From contig NZ_NPKR01000012.1 in assembly GCF_008329535.1 (NCBI RefSeq), positions 62,001 through 126,000 of the forward strand: DNA of 64,000 nucleotides, read 5' to 3'. Shown piece by piece: positions 34,393-43,261 of this stretch. Position 1 is the stretch's first letter. Every line of letters begins with the position of its first letter. Position numbers and translations under genes: made by a program. This DNA is from Mycolicibacterium sp. P1-18 (GTDB taxonomy: Bacteria > Actinomycetota > Actinomycetes > Mycobacteriales > Mycobacteriaceae). A model generated the notes under the pieces. That model had not been told where the DNA came from. It worked only from the letters and a program-made list of their open reading frames with translations, and did not search any database.

Positions 34393-35610
34393 TCAGCTCG
34401 TCGAACCGGACGCCGCGCCGGCCAGCGCCAGTTCGGCTCGGTCGATGGGGGTCTGCTGCGTGATGGCCCGCTTGCTGAACATGAAGTCGCGAGGTCGGTT
34501 GACGCAGTCAGCGGCAATGAGTTCGCCGCCACGAAGGTAGAAGCAGGTGAAGTCGCGGTCCCTGGTCGGGTCGCCGCTGAGGACGACGTCGTCGTACCCG
34601 GTGTTGAGACCGGCGATTTGAAGCTTGAGGTCGTATTGATCTGACCAGAACCATGGAAGTGCTGCGATCTGTCTGGGCTTTCCGCAGAGCGTCGCGGCGG
34701 CGACCTTGGCTTGCTCGGCCGCGCTTGGCACGGACTCCAGTCGTATGCGGCGGCCGTAGCGGGCCATGTCGTGGCTGGCGCAGTCGCCGGCGGCGACGAT
34801 GTCGTGGTCGCTGGTCCGGGTCTGGTCGTCGATCACGACGCCGTTGTCGACGGTCAGACCCGCTGCGGCGGCGAGTTCGGTGTTCGGCTGGACTCCTATG
34901 CCGACGATGACGAAGTCGGCGGGAATTGATTCGCCGTTGGCCAGGATCACGTCGCGGACCTTGCTGTCGCCGGATAGCGCCGCGACCAGGGCGCCGGTCC
35001 GGATGTTGACGCCCTCCTCGCGGTGGATCCGATCGAAGAACGCCGATACCTCGGGGGCGGTGACCCTTTCGAGAACGCGTTCGGTCGCTTCGAGCACCGT
35101 GACCTCGAGGCCGAGTGCGCGCAGCGAGGCGGCCGTCTCCAGTCCGATGTAGCCGCCGCCGACGATGACGGCTCGTCGGCTACGGCTGGTCGCCTCTTGG
35201 ATCAGCTCGACGTCCGCGGCGGTGCGTAGGTAGTGCACTCCGGCCAGTTCGGCTCCTGGGATGCGGAGTCGGCGTGGGCGGGCGCCGGTGCACAGCGCGA
35301 GCTTGTCGTAGCGCAGGGTCTCGCCGGTGTTCAGGGTGACGTGTTTGGCCGTGCGGTCGATTGCCTGCACCGTCGCGTCCAGGATCCGGATTCGCTGCTT
35401 GGCGTAGAAGTCCGCGTTGCGGATTACCAGTTCATCGACCGCGCAGCTGCCCGTCAGGTAGGCCTTCGACAGCGGAGGACGCTGGTAGGGCAGCGCCGAC
35501 TCTTCGCCGACGAGGACGATCTCACCGGTCCACCCTTCCTGACGCAGGCTGGCCACGAGTTGCGCCCCGGCATGGCTGGCCCCCACGATGAGGGCCCGCT
35601 GCGGTGTCAC
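34393..35610 (-). CDS. Ferredoxin reductase (rhodocoxin/putidaredoxin reductase type)
   Basis: GTG 35610 overlaps the P450 stop by 4 nt and gives 405 residues starting VTPQRALIVGASHAGAQLVA, an FAD-binding loop. The NAD site VIVGGGYIGLETAASLRALG and the second FAD motif IVAAGDCASH are intact. It passes electrons from NAD(P)H to the adjacent [2Fe-2S] ferredoxin for the P450. It is the last gene of the ferredoxin-P450-reductase operon. Confidence 0.88.
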   Translation of the reverse strand: MTPQRALIVGASHAGAQLVASLRQEGWTGEIVLVGEESALPYQRPPLSKAYLTGSCAVDELVIRNADFYAKQRIRILDATVQAIDRTAKHVTLNTGETLRYDKLALCTGARPRRLRIPGAELAGVHYLRTAADVELIQEATSRSRRAVIVGGGYIGLETAASLRALGLEVTVLEATERVLERVTAPEVSAFFDRIHREEGVNIRTGALVAALSGDSKVRDVILANGESIPADFVIVGIGVQPNTELAAAAGLTVDNGVVIDDQTRTSDHDIVAAGDCASHDMARYGRRIRLESVPSAAEQAKVAAATLCGKPRQIAALPWFWSDQYDLKLQIAGLNTGYDDVVLSGDPTRDRDFTCFYLRGGELIAADCVNRPRDFMFSKRAITQQTPIDRAELALAGAASGSTS

Positions 35611-36998
35611 GTGTCGGACATCGGGGTCAGCCGGACCATCATCTTGCTGATACCCCGCACGAAGTTGGACTGCATGTACTCGGGTTCGCCGATGACCTCG
35701 ATGTTCTCGAAGCGAGACAGCAGTTCCTCCCAGAGAATGCGCAGCTGAAGCTCCGCCAGCCGGTTGCCCATGCAGCGGTGGACTCCGAACCCGAACGAGA
35801 TGTGGTTGCGGGCGTTGCCCCGGTCGACGATGAAGTCGTCGGGCCGTTCGAATACCCGCTCGTCGCGATTGCCCGAGGCGTACCACATCACGACCTTGTC
35901 GCCCTTGCGGATGAACTGCCCGTTCAACACGGTGTCGGCCTTGGCGATTCGCCGCATGTAGGCCAGCGGCGTCTGCCACCGGATTATTTCCGAGCCCATG
36001 TTGGGGATCAGGTCGGGGTTCGCCTTCAACTTCTCGAACTGGTCCGGGAACCGGTTCAGCGCAAGAACGCCGCCGCTCATCGAGTTGCGGGTCGTGTCAT
36101 TGCCGCCGACGATCAGCAACACGAGGTTGCCCAAGAACTCCATCGGTCGATCGATCAGATCCTTGGTGCTCTCATTGCTCTGCAGCATGGTGATCAAGTC
36201 GAAGCCGGGTTCCTCCCCGGCAGCTGTCCGGGCGGCCTTGTCGTGCCAAAGAGCGCTGAGACCCCGCGCCATGTCCCGCATTCCGTTGAACACCTCGTCG
36301 TTGTCGGAGGGCCCGCCGTTCGCCTGCTCCATCGACGTCGCGAGATCCGACCAGTGGACGAGCTTGCGACGCTGTTCGTACGGGAAGTCCAGGAGGGTCG
36401 CCAGCATCCGAGCGGTCAGTTCGACCGAGACCTTCTGCACCCAGTCGAACGGCTCGTGCACCGGCAAATCATCGAGCACCTCCCGGACGCGCGACCGAAT
36501 CAGACCCTCCATCTCACGCAGGTTCTTCGGCGCGACCACCCCTTGAACGGCGGCCCGCTGCCTGTCGTGGCGTGGCGGATCCATCGCGATGAACATCGCG
36601 ATGTCGAGGAACCGAGGCGGGACACCGATGACGATGAACGGCTCGGCGGAGAAGACCTCGTGGTTCTTGTCGACGGCCACGATGTCGGCGTGACGCGTGA
36701 CGGACCAGAACGGACCGAACGGGCTATCGGGCTGATAGTGGACCGGAGCCTCGTTGCGCAAACGCTCGAAGTAGGACTGCCAGCGCCCCTGCCGGTAGAG
36801 GAAGGGGTTGCTGACGTCGATGTCGGCGAGTTCCACGTCCTCCACCGGGGGGATGGGCTTCTCGACGAAGATCTTCTCTCCGTTCGTGCGGGTGAGCCAT
36901 CGCCGGGCCTTGTCGTACAGGTGCGCGCCTTGGATTTGGCGCTCGATCGGAATGCTCGACTGAACTCTGTCGGTGATTGCTCCGGGAATGCTCATCAC
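35607..36998 (-). CDS. Cytochrome P450, CYP153 family (terminal alkane/fatty-acid hydroxylase)
   Basis: 463 residues. The haem-binding Cys409 lies in SFGFGVHRCMGNRLAELQLR, typical of CYP153. The I-helix GGNDTTRNS (298-306) and the E337-x-x-R340 pair are intact. The long N-terminal segment before VSNPFLYRQGRWQSYFERLR is also a CYP153 feature. These enzymes hydroxylate medium-chain alkanes or fatty acids at the terminal carbon. Genetic linkage to its own ferredoxin and reductase, and to an AraC regulator, resembles the CYP153A6 operon of Mycobacterium sp. HXN-1500. Confidence 0.88.
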   Translation of the reverse strand: MMSIPGAITDRVQSSIPIERQIQGAHLYDKARRWLTRTNGEKIFVEKPIPPVEDVELADIDVSNPFLYRQGRWQSYFERLRNEAPVHYQPDSPFGPFWSVTRHADIVAVDKNHEVFSAEPFIVIGVPPRFLDIAMFIAMDPPRHDRQRAAVQGVVAPKNLREMEGLIRSRVREVLDDLPVHEPFDWVQKVSVELTARMLATLLDFPYEQRRKLVHWSDLATSMEQANGGPSDNDEVFNGMRDMARGLSALWHDKAARTAAGEEPGFDLITMLQSNESTKDLIDRPMEFLGNLVLLIVGGNDTTRNSMSGGVLALNRFPDQFEKLKANPDLIPNMGSEIIRWQTPLAYMRRIAKADTVLNGQFIRKGDKVVMWYASGNRDERVFERPDDFIVDRGNARNHISFGFGVHRCMGNRLAELQLRILWEELLSRFENIEVIGEPEYMQSNFVRGISKMMVRLTPMSDT

Positions 36999-37017
36999 GC
37001 CTACCTACTCGTTGTCG

Positions 37018-37338
37018 TCACATTTGGAATTCGGGGGTGTGGAGGATCAAGCCGTCCCACGCCTCGGACACCGGCATCTGGCACGACAGCCGAGAGGTCG
37101 GCTGACGCTCGGGGTTCATCGAGAGCATCTCCTCTTCCTCGGCGCCGGAGAGGCCCACCAGCTCTGACCACTGCGGATCGACGACCACATGGCACGTGCC
37201 ACACGCGGCCTCGCCGCCGCAGTCGCCGTCGATACCGGGTATCGCGTTGTTTGTCGCAACCTGCATCAGCGACTGACCTGCCTGCAGAGGCGCTTCGCGC
37301 TTCTCGCCGTCATGGGAGACGAAGGTGACAACCGACAT
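37018..37338 (-). CDS. [2Fe-2S] ferredoxin, adrenodoxin/putidaredoxin type
   Basis: ATG 37338 follows GAGGAG 7 nt upstream. 106 residues with cluster ligands Cys40, Cys46, Cys49 and Cys86 (C-x5-C-x2-C then LSCQM). It is the electron carrier for the P450 encoded 19 bp downstream. It is first in the operon, with the AraC-type gene divergent 91 bp away. Confidence 0.9.
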   Translation of the reverse strand: MSVVTFVSHDGEKREAPLQAGQSLMQVATNNAIPGIDGDCGGEAACGTCHVVVDPQWSELVGLSGAEEEEMLSMNPERQPTSRLSCQMPVSEAWDGLILHTPEFQM

Positions 37339-37429
37339 GGCCAACTCCTCATAAGTTCGTGCTCGGTGACTTGGTGAAAGTCTCATCGAGGACGGCCGCC
37401 GCGGCTATGTTCGCAGGAGTCAGATACTT

Positions 37430-38470
37430 GTGATTTCGGCTCAGAGGGGCAGGCTGGTGAACCTCAACGATGCGGGTGTGCCGCCGCTGGCGTTCGTGCA
37501 GATGCTCGAGAGCGACGCGCTCGGCCCCGACGTCGTCGCGCGGCTTCGCGACGTCATGTCGCGTGAAGGTACTGACGAAGCCACCTTGATCCAGCGTGAC
37601 ATCCAGGCCCCATTGCGGTGGCTTCGCGAGGTCTACCCCGATCTGGACGTCGACCACGCAACCCTGCTCGGCTTCGCGTTCGCCGGGCAGGCCCAGTTGA
37701 CGTCCTTCGGACCGTTGAGCGTTCCGCTGGTGAGTGCAGGCTCGGTAGCCGAGATCGTGGAGCTGCTCACCTATCTGCCGCTGATCACCGCAGCCATCAA
37801 TCCACAGTTCCATCCGAATGAGGACGGCCTCACCGTTGGTCTGAGCGGACACACCGGTGATCACGCTCTGGACTGCCTGGCCGTCACCTACACCGGATCG
37901 GCGTTGCTGCGACTGATGGACATGCTCGCAGGTCGCGCGCCGACCGTCGCACTTCACGTGGGTTGGCCAGCGCCCGTCGCGCCGGCTTGCCACCGGGAAG
38001 ACCCTGCGCTTGCCGGGCGCGTGTTCTTCGACGCTCCGATGTCCTATCTGCACGTCCCCGCGGACACGCTCGACGAGGTGTGCCGCTTCTCCGATCCCCT
38101 CGCATATCGACTCGCCGTCGCCGACCTGAAGCGCACACTCGACCAGCGCAGCGGCGCAACGTCCATCTCGGCGAGGGTCAGACAACTGCTGGAGAAGGAC
38201 CCCGGACGGCGAAGTAGCCAATGGGTGGCAGACGAACTGTCGGTATCCACGAGCACGCTCAAGAGGCGCCTAGCCGACGAGGGGACCACCTTTCGGCAGT
38301 TGCGCCAGTCGTGTTTGCGCGAGAGCGCCATGCTGCTGTTGCTCACCCGCTCGATGTCGGCGAGTCAGATCGCCACCGAACTGGGATACGGCGACCTGAC
38401 CAACTTCTCACACGCCTTCAAGCGATGGACGGGCCGCTCTCCGAGCGAGTTCCGGCTCTCACGACACTGA
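37430..38470 (+). CDS. AraC-family regulator of the CYP153 operon
   Basis: GTG 37430 has AGGAGT 9 nt upstream. 346 residues: an N-terminal ligand domain of the arabinose-binding-like type (DIQAPLRWLREVYPDLDVDH) and a C-terminal double helix-turn-helix (QWVADELSVSTSTLKRRLAD; ASQIATELGYGDLTNFSHAF then KRWTGRSPSEFR). It is divergent from ferredoxin-P450-reductase over a 91-bp region. Activation by alkane or product is likely by analogy with AlkR/AraC regulators of CYP153 operons. Confidence 0.82.
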   Translation: MISAQRGRLVNLNDAGVPPLAFVQMLESDALGPDVVARLRDVMSREGTDEATLIQRDIQAPLRWLREVYPDLDVDHATLLGFAFAGQAQLTSFGPLSVPLVSAGSVAEIVELLTYLPLITAAINPQFHPNEDGLTVGLSGHTGDHALDCLAVTYTGSALLRLMDMLAGRAPTVALHVGWPAPVAPACHREDPALAGRVFFDAPMSYLHVPADTLDEVCRFSDPLAYRLAVADLKRTLDQRSGATSISARVRQLLEKDPGRRSSQWVADELSVSTSTLKRRLADEGTTFRQLRQSCLRESAMLLLLTRSMSASQIATELGYGDLTNFSHAFKRWTGRSPSEFRLSRH

Positions 38471-38485
38471 GCGCTCGCCTCGAAG

Positions 38486-39790
38486 TCAGGTCAGGACTGC
38501 GTCACCGAACCAATCGCACATGAGCAGTGCGAACTCGACGTCCAGTCGGTCATCGGCCAGGGCTCGGCCCCGGCGCTCGACCGCCCGATTCACGCGGTAT
38601 TTCACCGTGTTGCCGTGAATGTGGAGGTCCACGGCCGCGGCCTTGAAGCTGCCACCGGCGCGGAGAAACATGCTCAGCGTTTCTCGCAAACGGCGATCCG
38701 ATGTGCTGCTCGAAGCGAGCGGGCCGAGCACATCGTGGACCCAGGACTTCAACGTCGGGACATCGGCCACCAGCATCGAGGCGAGCGCCAAACCGGAGTC
38801 TTGGGCAGCCACGAACCGCCGAGCGGTGCCTTGAGCCGCCATCGCGACTGCGCGCGCCTGTTCAGCTTGCCGATAGGTCCGACGAAAGCCATCCAGCCCC
38901 CGAGACGGCGCACCGACCGCCATTCGCGGGCTCTCGCTGCAGGTTTGGACGAAGGTGCGCAGCTGAGATAGTGAGCTGGACGGGTCGGGGACCGTCATCC
39001 ACGCGCACGCGACGAGACGGTCAATCGAGTGGTAGAGCAGTTGCTCGGCTCCAGCCGCGGAGGCCGCGTCCCGCGCGAAACGCTCCAGGGCGATGAGCTG
39101 ATCGGAATCGGCGCTCGCATCCTGGTTGAGCCAGACCAGGAGGGCCATATGCGTTGCGCTCAACGGGTACCTCATGGAGTACGAGGTCTCGGTCACGTCG
39201 ATGTCGCGTCCGTCCAGGATGTCGCGGATGGCTTGTTCACGCAGACTCCGCCGGTTGTCGTCCCAGTGCGCGCGCTCGACCTGGTAGGTCTCCAGCACCT
39301 GTTCAGACATCCAGTCGATGTAGCGGAACGACACACTGGTGATTTGCTCGAAGAGCGCCAGTTTCTGTTCGGGGGGCAGGTCCGCGCTTCGCAAACCAGC
39401 AATGATGAGATTGAGCCCGTGTTGATGCCCGAGCCTGTAGGCGCGTAGCAGCGCATTGACGGGGATCTCACGCTGCGCCATCCGACGCGCGTGTTCGAGG
39501 GCAGCCGTCGGCGCTTCGACGTGGTCGATCGGAATCGAGTAGCGGATGACGGACAACCAGGTGCCCACGTTCGCCGCGACGGTGTCGCTGAGCAAATCTC
39601 TGAGCTGCTGATCGGCCGTGAGTTCGGTGACCTGCTCAACGAGAAGCCGATGGATGGCCTCGGGTAGGCCCTTGACCAGGTCGCCGACGCGGCCGAGCAG
39701 GTCAGTTACTGCCGGTGCAGGGGCGCCTTCACCTGGCGACGAATCGAGCACACTAGGCACAGTAGTGGGCTCTTTGTCTCCGGGAGACAA
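38486..39790 (-). CDS. PucR/CdaR-type regulator
   Basis: Up to 434 residues. The C-terminal PucR helix-turn-helix is clear: RLRETLSMFLRAGGSFKAAA, then VDLHIHGNTVKYRVNRAVER. Upstream is a CdaR GGDEF-like domain, and an N-terminal helical domain of the RsbR/PucR sensor type (VNALLRAYRLGHQHGLNLII). The frame can start at TTG 39790, but GTG 39760 or 39751 are more likely because a palindrome overlaps the TTG. Target unknown; the CYP153 genes or the small gene at 39971 are candidates. Confidence 0.75.
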   Translation of the reverse strand: MSPGDKEPTTVPSVLDSSPGEGAPAPAVTDLLGRVGDLVKGLPEAIHRLLVEQVTELTADQQLRDLLSDTVAANVGTWLSVIRYSIPIDHVEAPTAALEHARRMAQREIPVNALLRAYRLGHQHGLNLIIAGLRSADLPPEQKLALFEQITSVSFRYIDWMSEQVLETYQVERAHWDDNRRSLREQAIRDILDGRDIDVTETSYSMRYPLSATHMALLVWLNQDASADSDQLIALERFARDAASAAGAEQLLYHSIDRLVACAWMTVPDPSSSLSQLRTFVQTCSESPRMAVGAPSRGLDGFRRTYRQAEQARAVAMAAQGTARRFVAAQDSGLALASMLVADVPTLKSWVHDVLGPLASSSTSDRRLRETLSMFLRAGGSFKAAAVDLHIHGNTVKYRVNRAVERRGRALADDRLDVEFALLMCDWFGDAVLT

Positions 39791-39792
39791 AG
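39772..39792. promoter_or_regulatory. Palindrome at the PucR-type gene promoter
   Basis: Arms CTTTGTCTCC (39772-39781) and GGAGACAAAG (39783-39792) around a central G form a perfect dyad. It overlaps the farthest-upstream possible start of the PucR-type gene. This is a likely autoregulatory operator. Confidence 0.55.
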
Positions 39793-39970
39793 TATGCCGA
39801 AAAGTTCAACGGTGTGAGACCTACCGGGCCCGCGCCCGGACTTCTAACGTGTAGCCAGGTGATCTGTTCTGCGCTGAATGGCTTGAACACTGGCGGCGAG
39901 CGTTGATCATGTCAGTCGGCTTTTGTCGTACGGCACTACGGACGAAGACCGTGTCTAGGAGGGGAAGCAC

Positions 39971-40153
39971 ATGGCCTTTCTGATCGCAGTGACTCTGCTG
40001 GCGATCGTGGCGACTGGCGTGGTGGCGTTGCGGGACCACGCGCTCCCATCACCAAGACCACTGGGCATGCTCGCTCCGCTCGACCGATTCCTTGATCATC
40101 TTGGCCATGATGCTCGGGCGCTGGCTCAAGCTAACGAGAGCCCGTCGCTCTAG
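39971..40153 (+). CDS. 60-residue membrane protein
   Basis: ATG 39971 is preceded by AGGAGGGG, a strong ribosome binding site. The product starts MAFLIAVTLLAIVATGVVAL, a single membrane helix, followed by a 40-residue polar tail. It is divergent from the PucR-type gene across a 180-bp region. Function unknown; translation signals make it convincing as a real small gene. Confidence 0.6.
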   Translation: MAFLIAVTLLAIVATGVVALRDHALPSPRPLGMLAPLDRFLDHLGHDARALAQANESPSL

Positions 40154-40345
40154 GGCCGATCCACATTGCAGCGCAGGGTGTCGGGGTTCTGACGGACCGT
40201 GCGAACTGAGATGGCGCCGTCGGCAGAATTGGCTACCGCGTTGGCGAGTTCTGCACCGGGATTGGACATCGCGGCAATGTCGTCGACCTCCAGATTGGCG
40301 CTTTGGATCGACGAGGCCGTCTCGCTGGACAGGTCCGGCAGTCAG
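40153..40345 (-). pseudogene. 3' remnant of an unidentified gene
   Basis: A minus-strand frame ending at TAG 40153-40155 has good codon quality and reads LPDLSSETASSIQSANLEVD, later ISVRTVRQNPDTLRCNVDRP. It has no start signal and breaks off upstream near 40345. I do not recognise the family. It looks like the tail of a gene left behind by rearrangement. Confidence 0.35.
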
Positions 40346-40388
40346 ATCTGATGTTGATCCAACGCGTTGCGCGTATTCCGTTCTCGAA

Positions 40389-40409
40389 GTTTAGACTCTG
40401 AGTCTAACC
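40389..40409. promoter_or_regulatory. TetR operator, copy 2
   Basis: Arms GTTTAGACTC (40389-40398) and GAGTCTAACC (40400-40409) around T match the operator at 32785-32805. It lies 30 bp before the start of the 40439 gene and should control the MFS-thioesterase-hydrolase operon. Confidence 0.7.
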
Positions 40410-40438
40410 AACGTCTCTCGTCGCGGTAGGAGGTCTCC

Positions 40439-40669
40439 GTGGTCGCCGTTGTCGCCGTGCAGAGCTGTGAACACCAGGTGGCCTTCGGCCGGGTCGTCCC
40501 CTTCTGCCTGGGTGGGGTGCTGGCGCGGATGGGGGCTCGGATCGTCTCCTATGCGTTGCTGGACGGGGTGCCCGACGGGGAGGTCGGTCTGGAGTCTGCG
40601 CGGCGGCTGCGTTCCGGGCCGATCCGGGGTTTCGCATCGCTGCCCATCACGTCGGCCGCTCCGGTCTAG
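40439..40669 (+). CDS. 76-residue protein of unknown function, first gene of the MFS operon
   Basis: GTG 40439 has AGGAGG 5 nt upstream and follows the TetR operator directly. The peptide begins VVAVVAVQSCEHQVAFGRVV and contains ARMGARIVSYALLDGVPDGE. The TAG stop is 3 bp before the MFS start. No family is recognised. It may be a small protein or the remnant of a longer gene, although its signals look intact. Confidence 0.45.
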   Translation: MVAVVAVQSCEHQVAFGRVVPFCLGGVLARMGARIVSYALLDGVPDGEVGLESARRLRSGPIRGFASLPITSAAPV

Positions 40670-40672
40670 CCC

Positions 40673-42281
40673 GTGCCCCTCTTCGACGACCTCGACGATC
40701 CGTCCAATCCCGCGCCGGCAGCCCGCAATCTCACCGGAGGCCAGAAGTGGACGCTGGTGGTGTCGTGCCTGTCCGTGGCACTGGTCATCGGTTCGATGGC
40801 GGCGCTGTACACCTCCCTGCCCGACATCGCGGCCCAAACCGGTGCGACGCAAAGCCAATTGACGTGGGTCGTGGACGGCTACACCCTGGTCTTGGCGGGC
40901 TTGGTCCTGCCCGCGGGCGCCGTCGGTGACCGTTTCGGTCGCCGGCTGGTCCTGATCCTGGGACTGTTCGTCTTCGCCGCGGCGTCGCTCATCCCGTTGA
41001 TCGTCGCGGACCCGTGGTGGCTCATTTCGGCGCGAGCCATCGCCGGACTGGGCGCCGCGTTGGTGATGCCGTCGACGTTGTCGCTGTTGACCGCCGGATT
41101 TCCCGAGCATCAACGCGGCCGCGCGGTGGGGGTTTGGGCCGGTGTCGCCGCATCGGGTGCCGTCGTCGGCGTCTTGTGCTCCGGGGCACTGCTGGAGGTG
41201 TGGACGTGGAGGGCGATCTTCGTCGGTCTCGCGGTGGCGGGGCTGGCGTTGATGATCGCCGCACTCACCCTCCCCACAGTCGTCCAGGAAACCCATCCGC
41301 CCCTGGACTACGTCGGGTCGCTGTGCATCGCTGCTGCCGTTGGTGTCATCGTCGTCGCCGTCACCGAGGCACCCTTGCGCGGTTGGACCGACGGGTGGGT
41401 GCTGGGGCTGTTCGCCGCCGGCGTCGTGGGGTCGGCGGTGTTCGTAATCGTGGAGCTGCGGCGCGAGCACCCGCTGCTGGACCTGCGGCTCTTCGCCGAC
41501 CGGGGTTTCGGCAACGGCGCATTGTCCCTGGTCCTGCAGTTCCTGGTCATCTTCGGTGGCTTCTTCCTGCTGGTGCAGTATCTGCAGCTCGTTGCCGGGT
41601 TCGCGCCGTTTCAGTCGGCGCTGGCACTCACGCCGCTGATCGTCCCGATCGTGATCATCTCGCTGATCGCACCGCGGCTGGCGGAGCGGTACGGACTGCG
41701 CCTGGTTACCGCGCCGGGCATGCTGCTCATCGCCGTCGGCCCTCTACTTCGTCAGCCGCCTCGGCGTCGACGCCGCCTACTCCGACTTCCTGTGGCCCTT
41801 GTTGGCCATGGGCTCCGGGCTGGGTCTGGTCACCGCGCCCGCGACGACCGCCATCGTCGCCGCGACGCCGGTGGAGAAACACGGTGTCGCCGCCGCAGTC
41901 AACGACGCGAGCCGCGAACTCGGTGCCGCCATCGGCGTGGCCATCGCCGGCAGCGTGCTGGCCGCCGGATACACCAGTCGCATTCAGCCCGTGCTTCCCA
42001 CGGTGCCACCGGCCGTGCGCGAGCCGGTTTCGGATTCCTTGGCTGCCGCACTGCAGGTCGCCGATCGTTCCGGTGCCTCCGGTCAGCCCCTCGCCGACAT
42101 CGCCCGAGACGCGTTCGCGCACGGCAACAGCCAAGCCGCCCTGGCGCTTTCGGCGATCACCACCGTCAGCGCCGTCATCCTTGGGATCTGGGCGCCCGGC
42201 CGCCCGCCCACTGCCGCACGGTGCCGCCCACCTACCGAGACGCCCGCCGCAGACACCTCTACAGAATCGAGCATCCCGTGA
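40673..42281 (+). pseudogene. MFS drug/proton antiporter (DHA2/EmrB type) with apparent frameshift
   Basis: From GTG 40673 the frame encodes a major facilitator with motif A GAVGDRFGRRLVLILG and motif C-like GVAASGAVVGVLCSGALLEV, about 14 helices in total. Near 41740 the coding frame shifts: after MLLIAVG the continuation LYFVSRLGVDAAYSDFLWPL is in the +1 frame, across a CCC run (41740-41742), and runs to TGA 42279-42281. Removing one base restores a single protein of about 535 residues. It may be a true inactivation or a sequencing error. Confidence 0.75.
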
Positions 42282-42805
42282 GTGAGGCGCTGAGCCTTGA
42301 GCCGCAGCAGTTGCCGCCGCACACTCCCACCTGCATGGGGTGCGGCCCCGACAACCCCCACGGCCTGCAGATGGAAGTGTTCCGATCCGGACAGCAGGTC
42401 TATACCGACCTGATCTTCGACGAACGGCACGGCGGGGCACCGGGACTCGCCCACGGAGGTGCCATCGCCGCGGCGTGCGACGACTTGTTCGGCTTCACCC
42501 TGTGGATCGTCGGAACCCCGGCGGTCACCCGCAACCTGGCCATCGGATACGTCCTACCGGTGCCGTTGCATCACCCCCACCGCATCGTCGCGCGCGTCGA
42601 CAGCCGCGAGGGGCGAGCCCTGCACGTCAGTGCGACCGGGACCGGGCAGGACGGCATCGTGCGCTTCACGGCCACGGCGATGTTCGTCGCCGTGGACGTC
42701 GAGCACTTCGCCGCGCACGGCGACCTCGGCGCGTTCGGCGACATGCTCGAGCGGTTCGCCCAGGCACGCTCATCGACGACCAATGACAGAGAAGGCGAGG
42801 ACTGA
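42278..42805 (+). CDS. PaaI/hot-dog thioesterase
   Basis: GTG 42278 overlaps the MFS stop. 175 residues, with CMGCGPDNPHGLQMEVFRSG and the active-site helix GGAPGLAHGGAIAAACDDLF, typical of hot-dog fold acyl-CoA thioesterases. It is followed by a second, different thioesterase and an alpha/beta hydrolase in the same operon. Confidence 0.75.
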   Translation: MSEALSLEPQQLPPHTPTCMGCGPDNPHGLQMEVFRSGQQVYTDLIFDERHGGAPGLAHGGAIAAACDDLFGFTLWIVGTPAVTRNLAIGYVLPVPLHHPHRIVARVDSREGRALHVSATGTGQDGIVRFTATAMFVAVDVEHFAAHGDLGAFGDMLERFAQARSSTTNDREGED

Positions 42806-42811
42806 TAGACG

Positions 42812-43261
42812 ATGGTGACCACGACCTTCACGCGCTTCGACGCGCAGATCGCCGACCAGTTGCTCCACGCGGCGAACACGGCGGGCGGACTGTCGACGTT
42901 CCTCAATTTTCGACACACGGAACTCACCGCGGGTCGGCTGGTGGCGGAGATGGACACCCGCGAGGACCTGCTAACCCCGTTCGGCAACCTGCACGGCGGA
43001 TGTCTGTCCGCGATGGTCGACCACTGCCTCGGGGTGGTGTTCTACCCCGTCATACCGGCGGGCTCGTGGGTCGCCACCACCGAGTTCAAGCTGAACCTGC
43101 TCAGACCCGTGTCCAGCGGGGTGTGCGTCGCCGTCACCGACATCGTGTCGCTGGGCAGGCGCAGCGGGGTGGCGCGCATCGACATCACCAACGGCGACAA
43201 GGCCGTGTGCGCCGCGCAGGGCACCGTCACGATCGTGAGCACCGCAGGCAACGCATCGTGA
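42812..43261 (+). CDS. PaaI-family thioesterase
   Basis: 149 residues. LLTPFGNLHGGCLSAMVDHC is the hot-dog thioesterase active-site region (HGG, with Asp in the following helix). ATTEFKLNLLRPVSSG completes the fold pattern. It starts 6 bp after the previous thioesterase and overlaps the hydrolase start by 4 nt. Substrates of the two paralogs are unknown. Confidence 0.75.
   Translation: MVTTTFTRFDAQIADQLLHAANTAGGLSTFLNFRHTELTAGRLVAEMDTREDLLTPFGNLHGGCLSAMVDHCLGVVFYPVIPAGSWVATTEFKLNLLRPVSSGVCVAVTDIVSLGRRSGVARIDITNGDKAVCAAQGTVTIVSTAGNAS

Noticed and set aside
35604..37328. Long plus-strand frame of 574 codons opposite the P450 and ferredoxin genes
   Set aside because: It is the antisense shadow of the CYP153/ferredoxin operon, rich in Arg/His/Asp with no family resemblance; the minus strand carries intact motifs.
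40391..41470. Minus-strand frame of 359 codons opposite the MFS gene
   Set aside because: Extremely rich in Arg, Gln, Asp and His with no hydrophobic core; antisense to a clear transporter.
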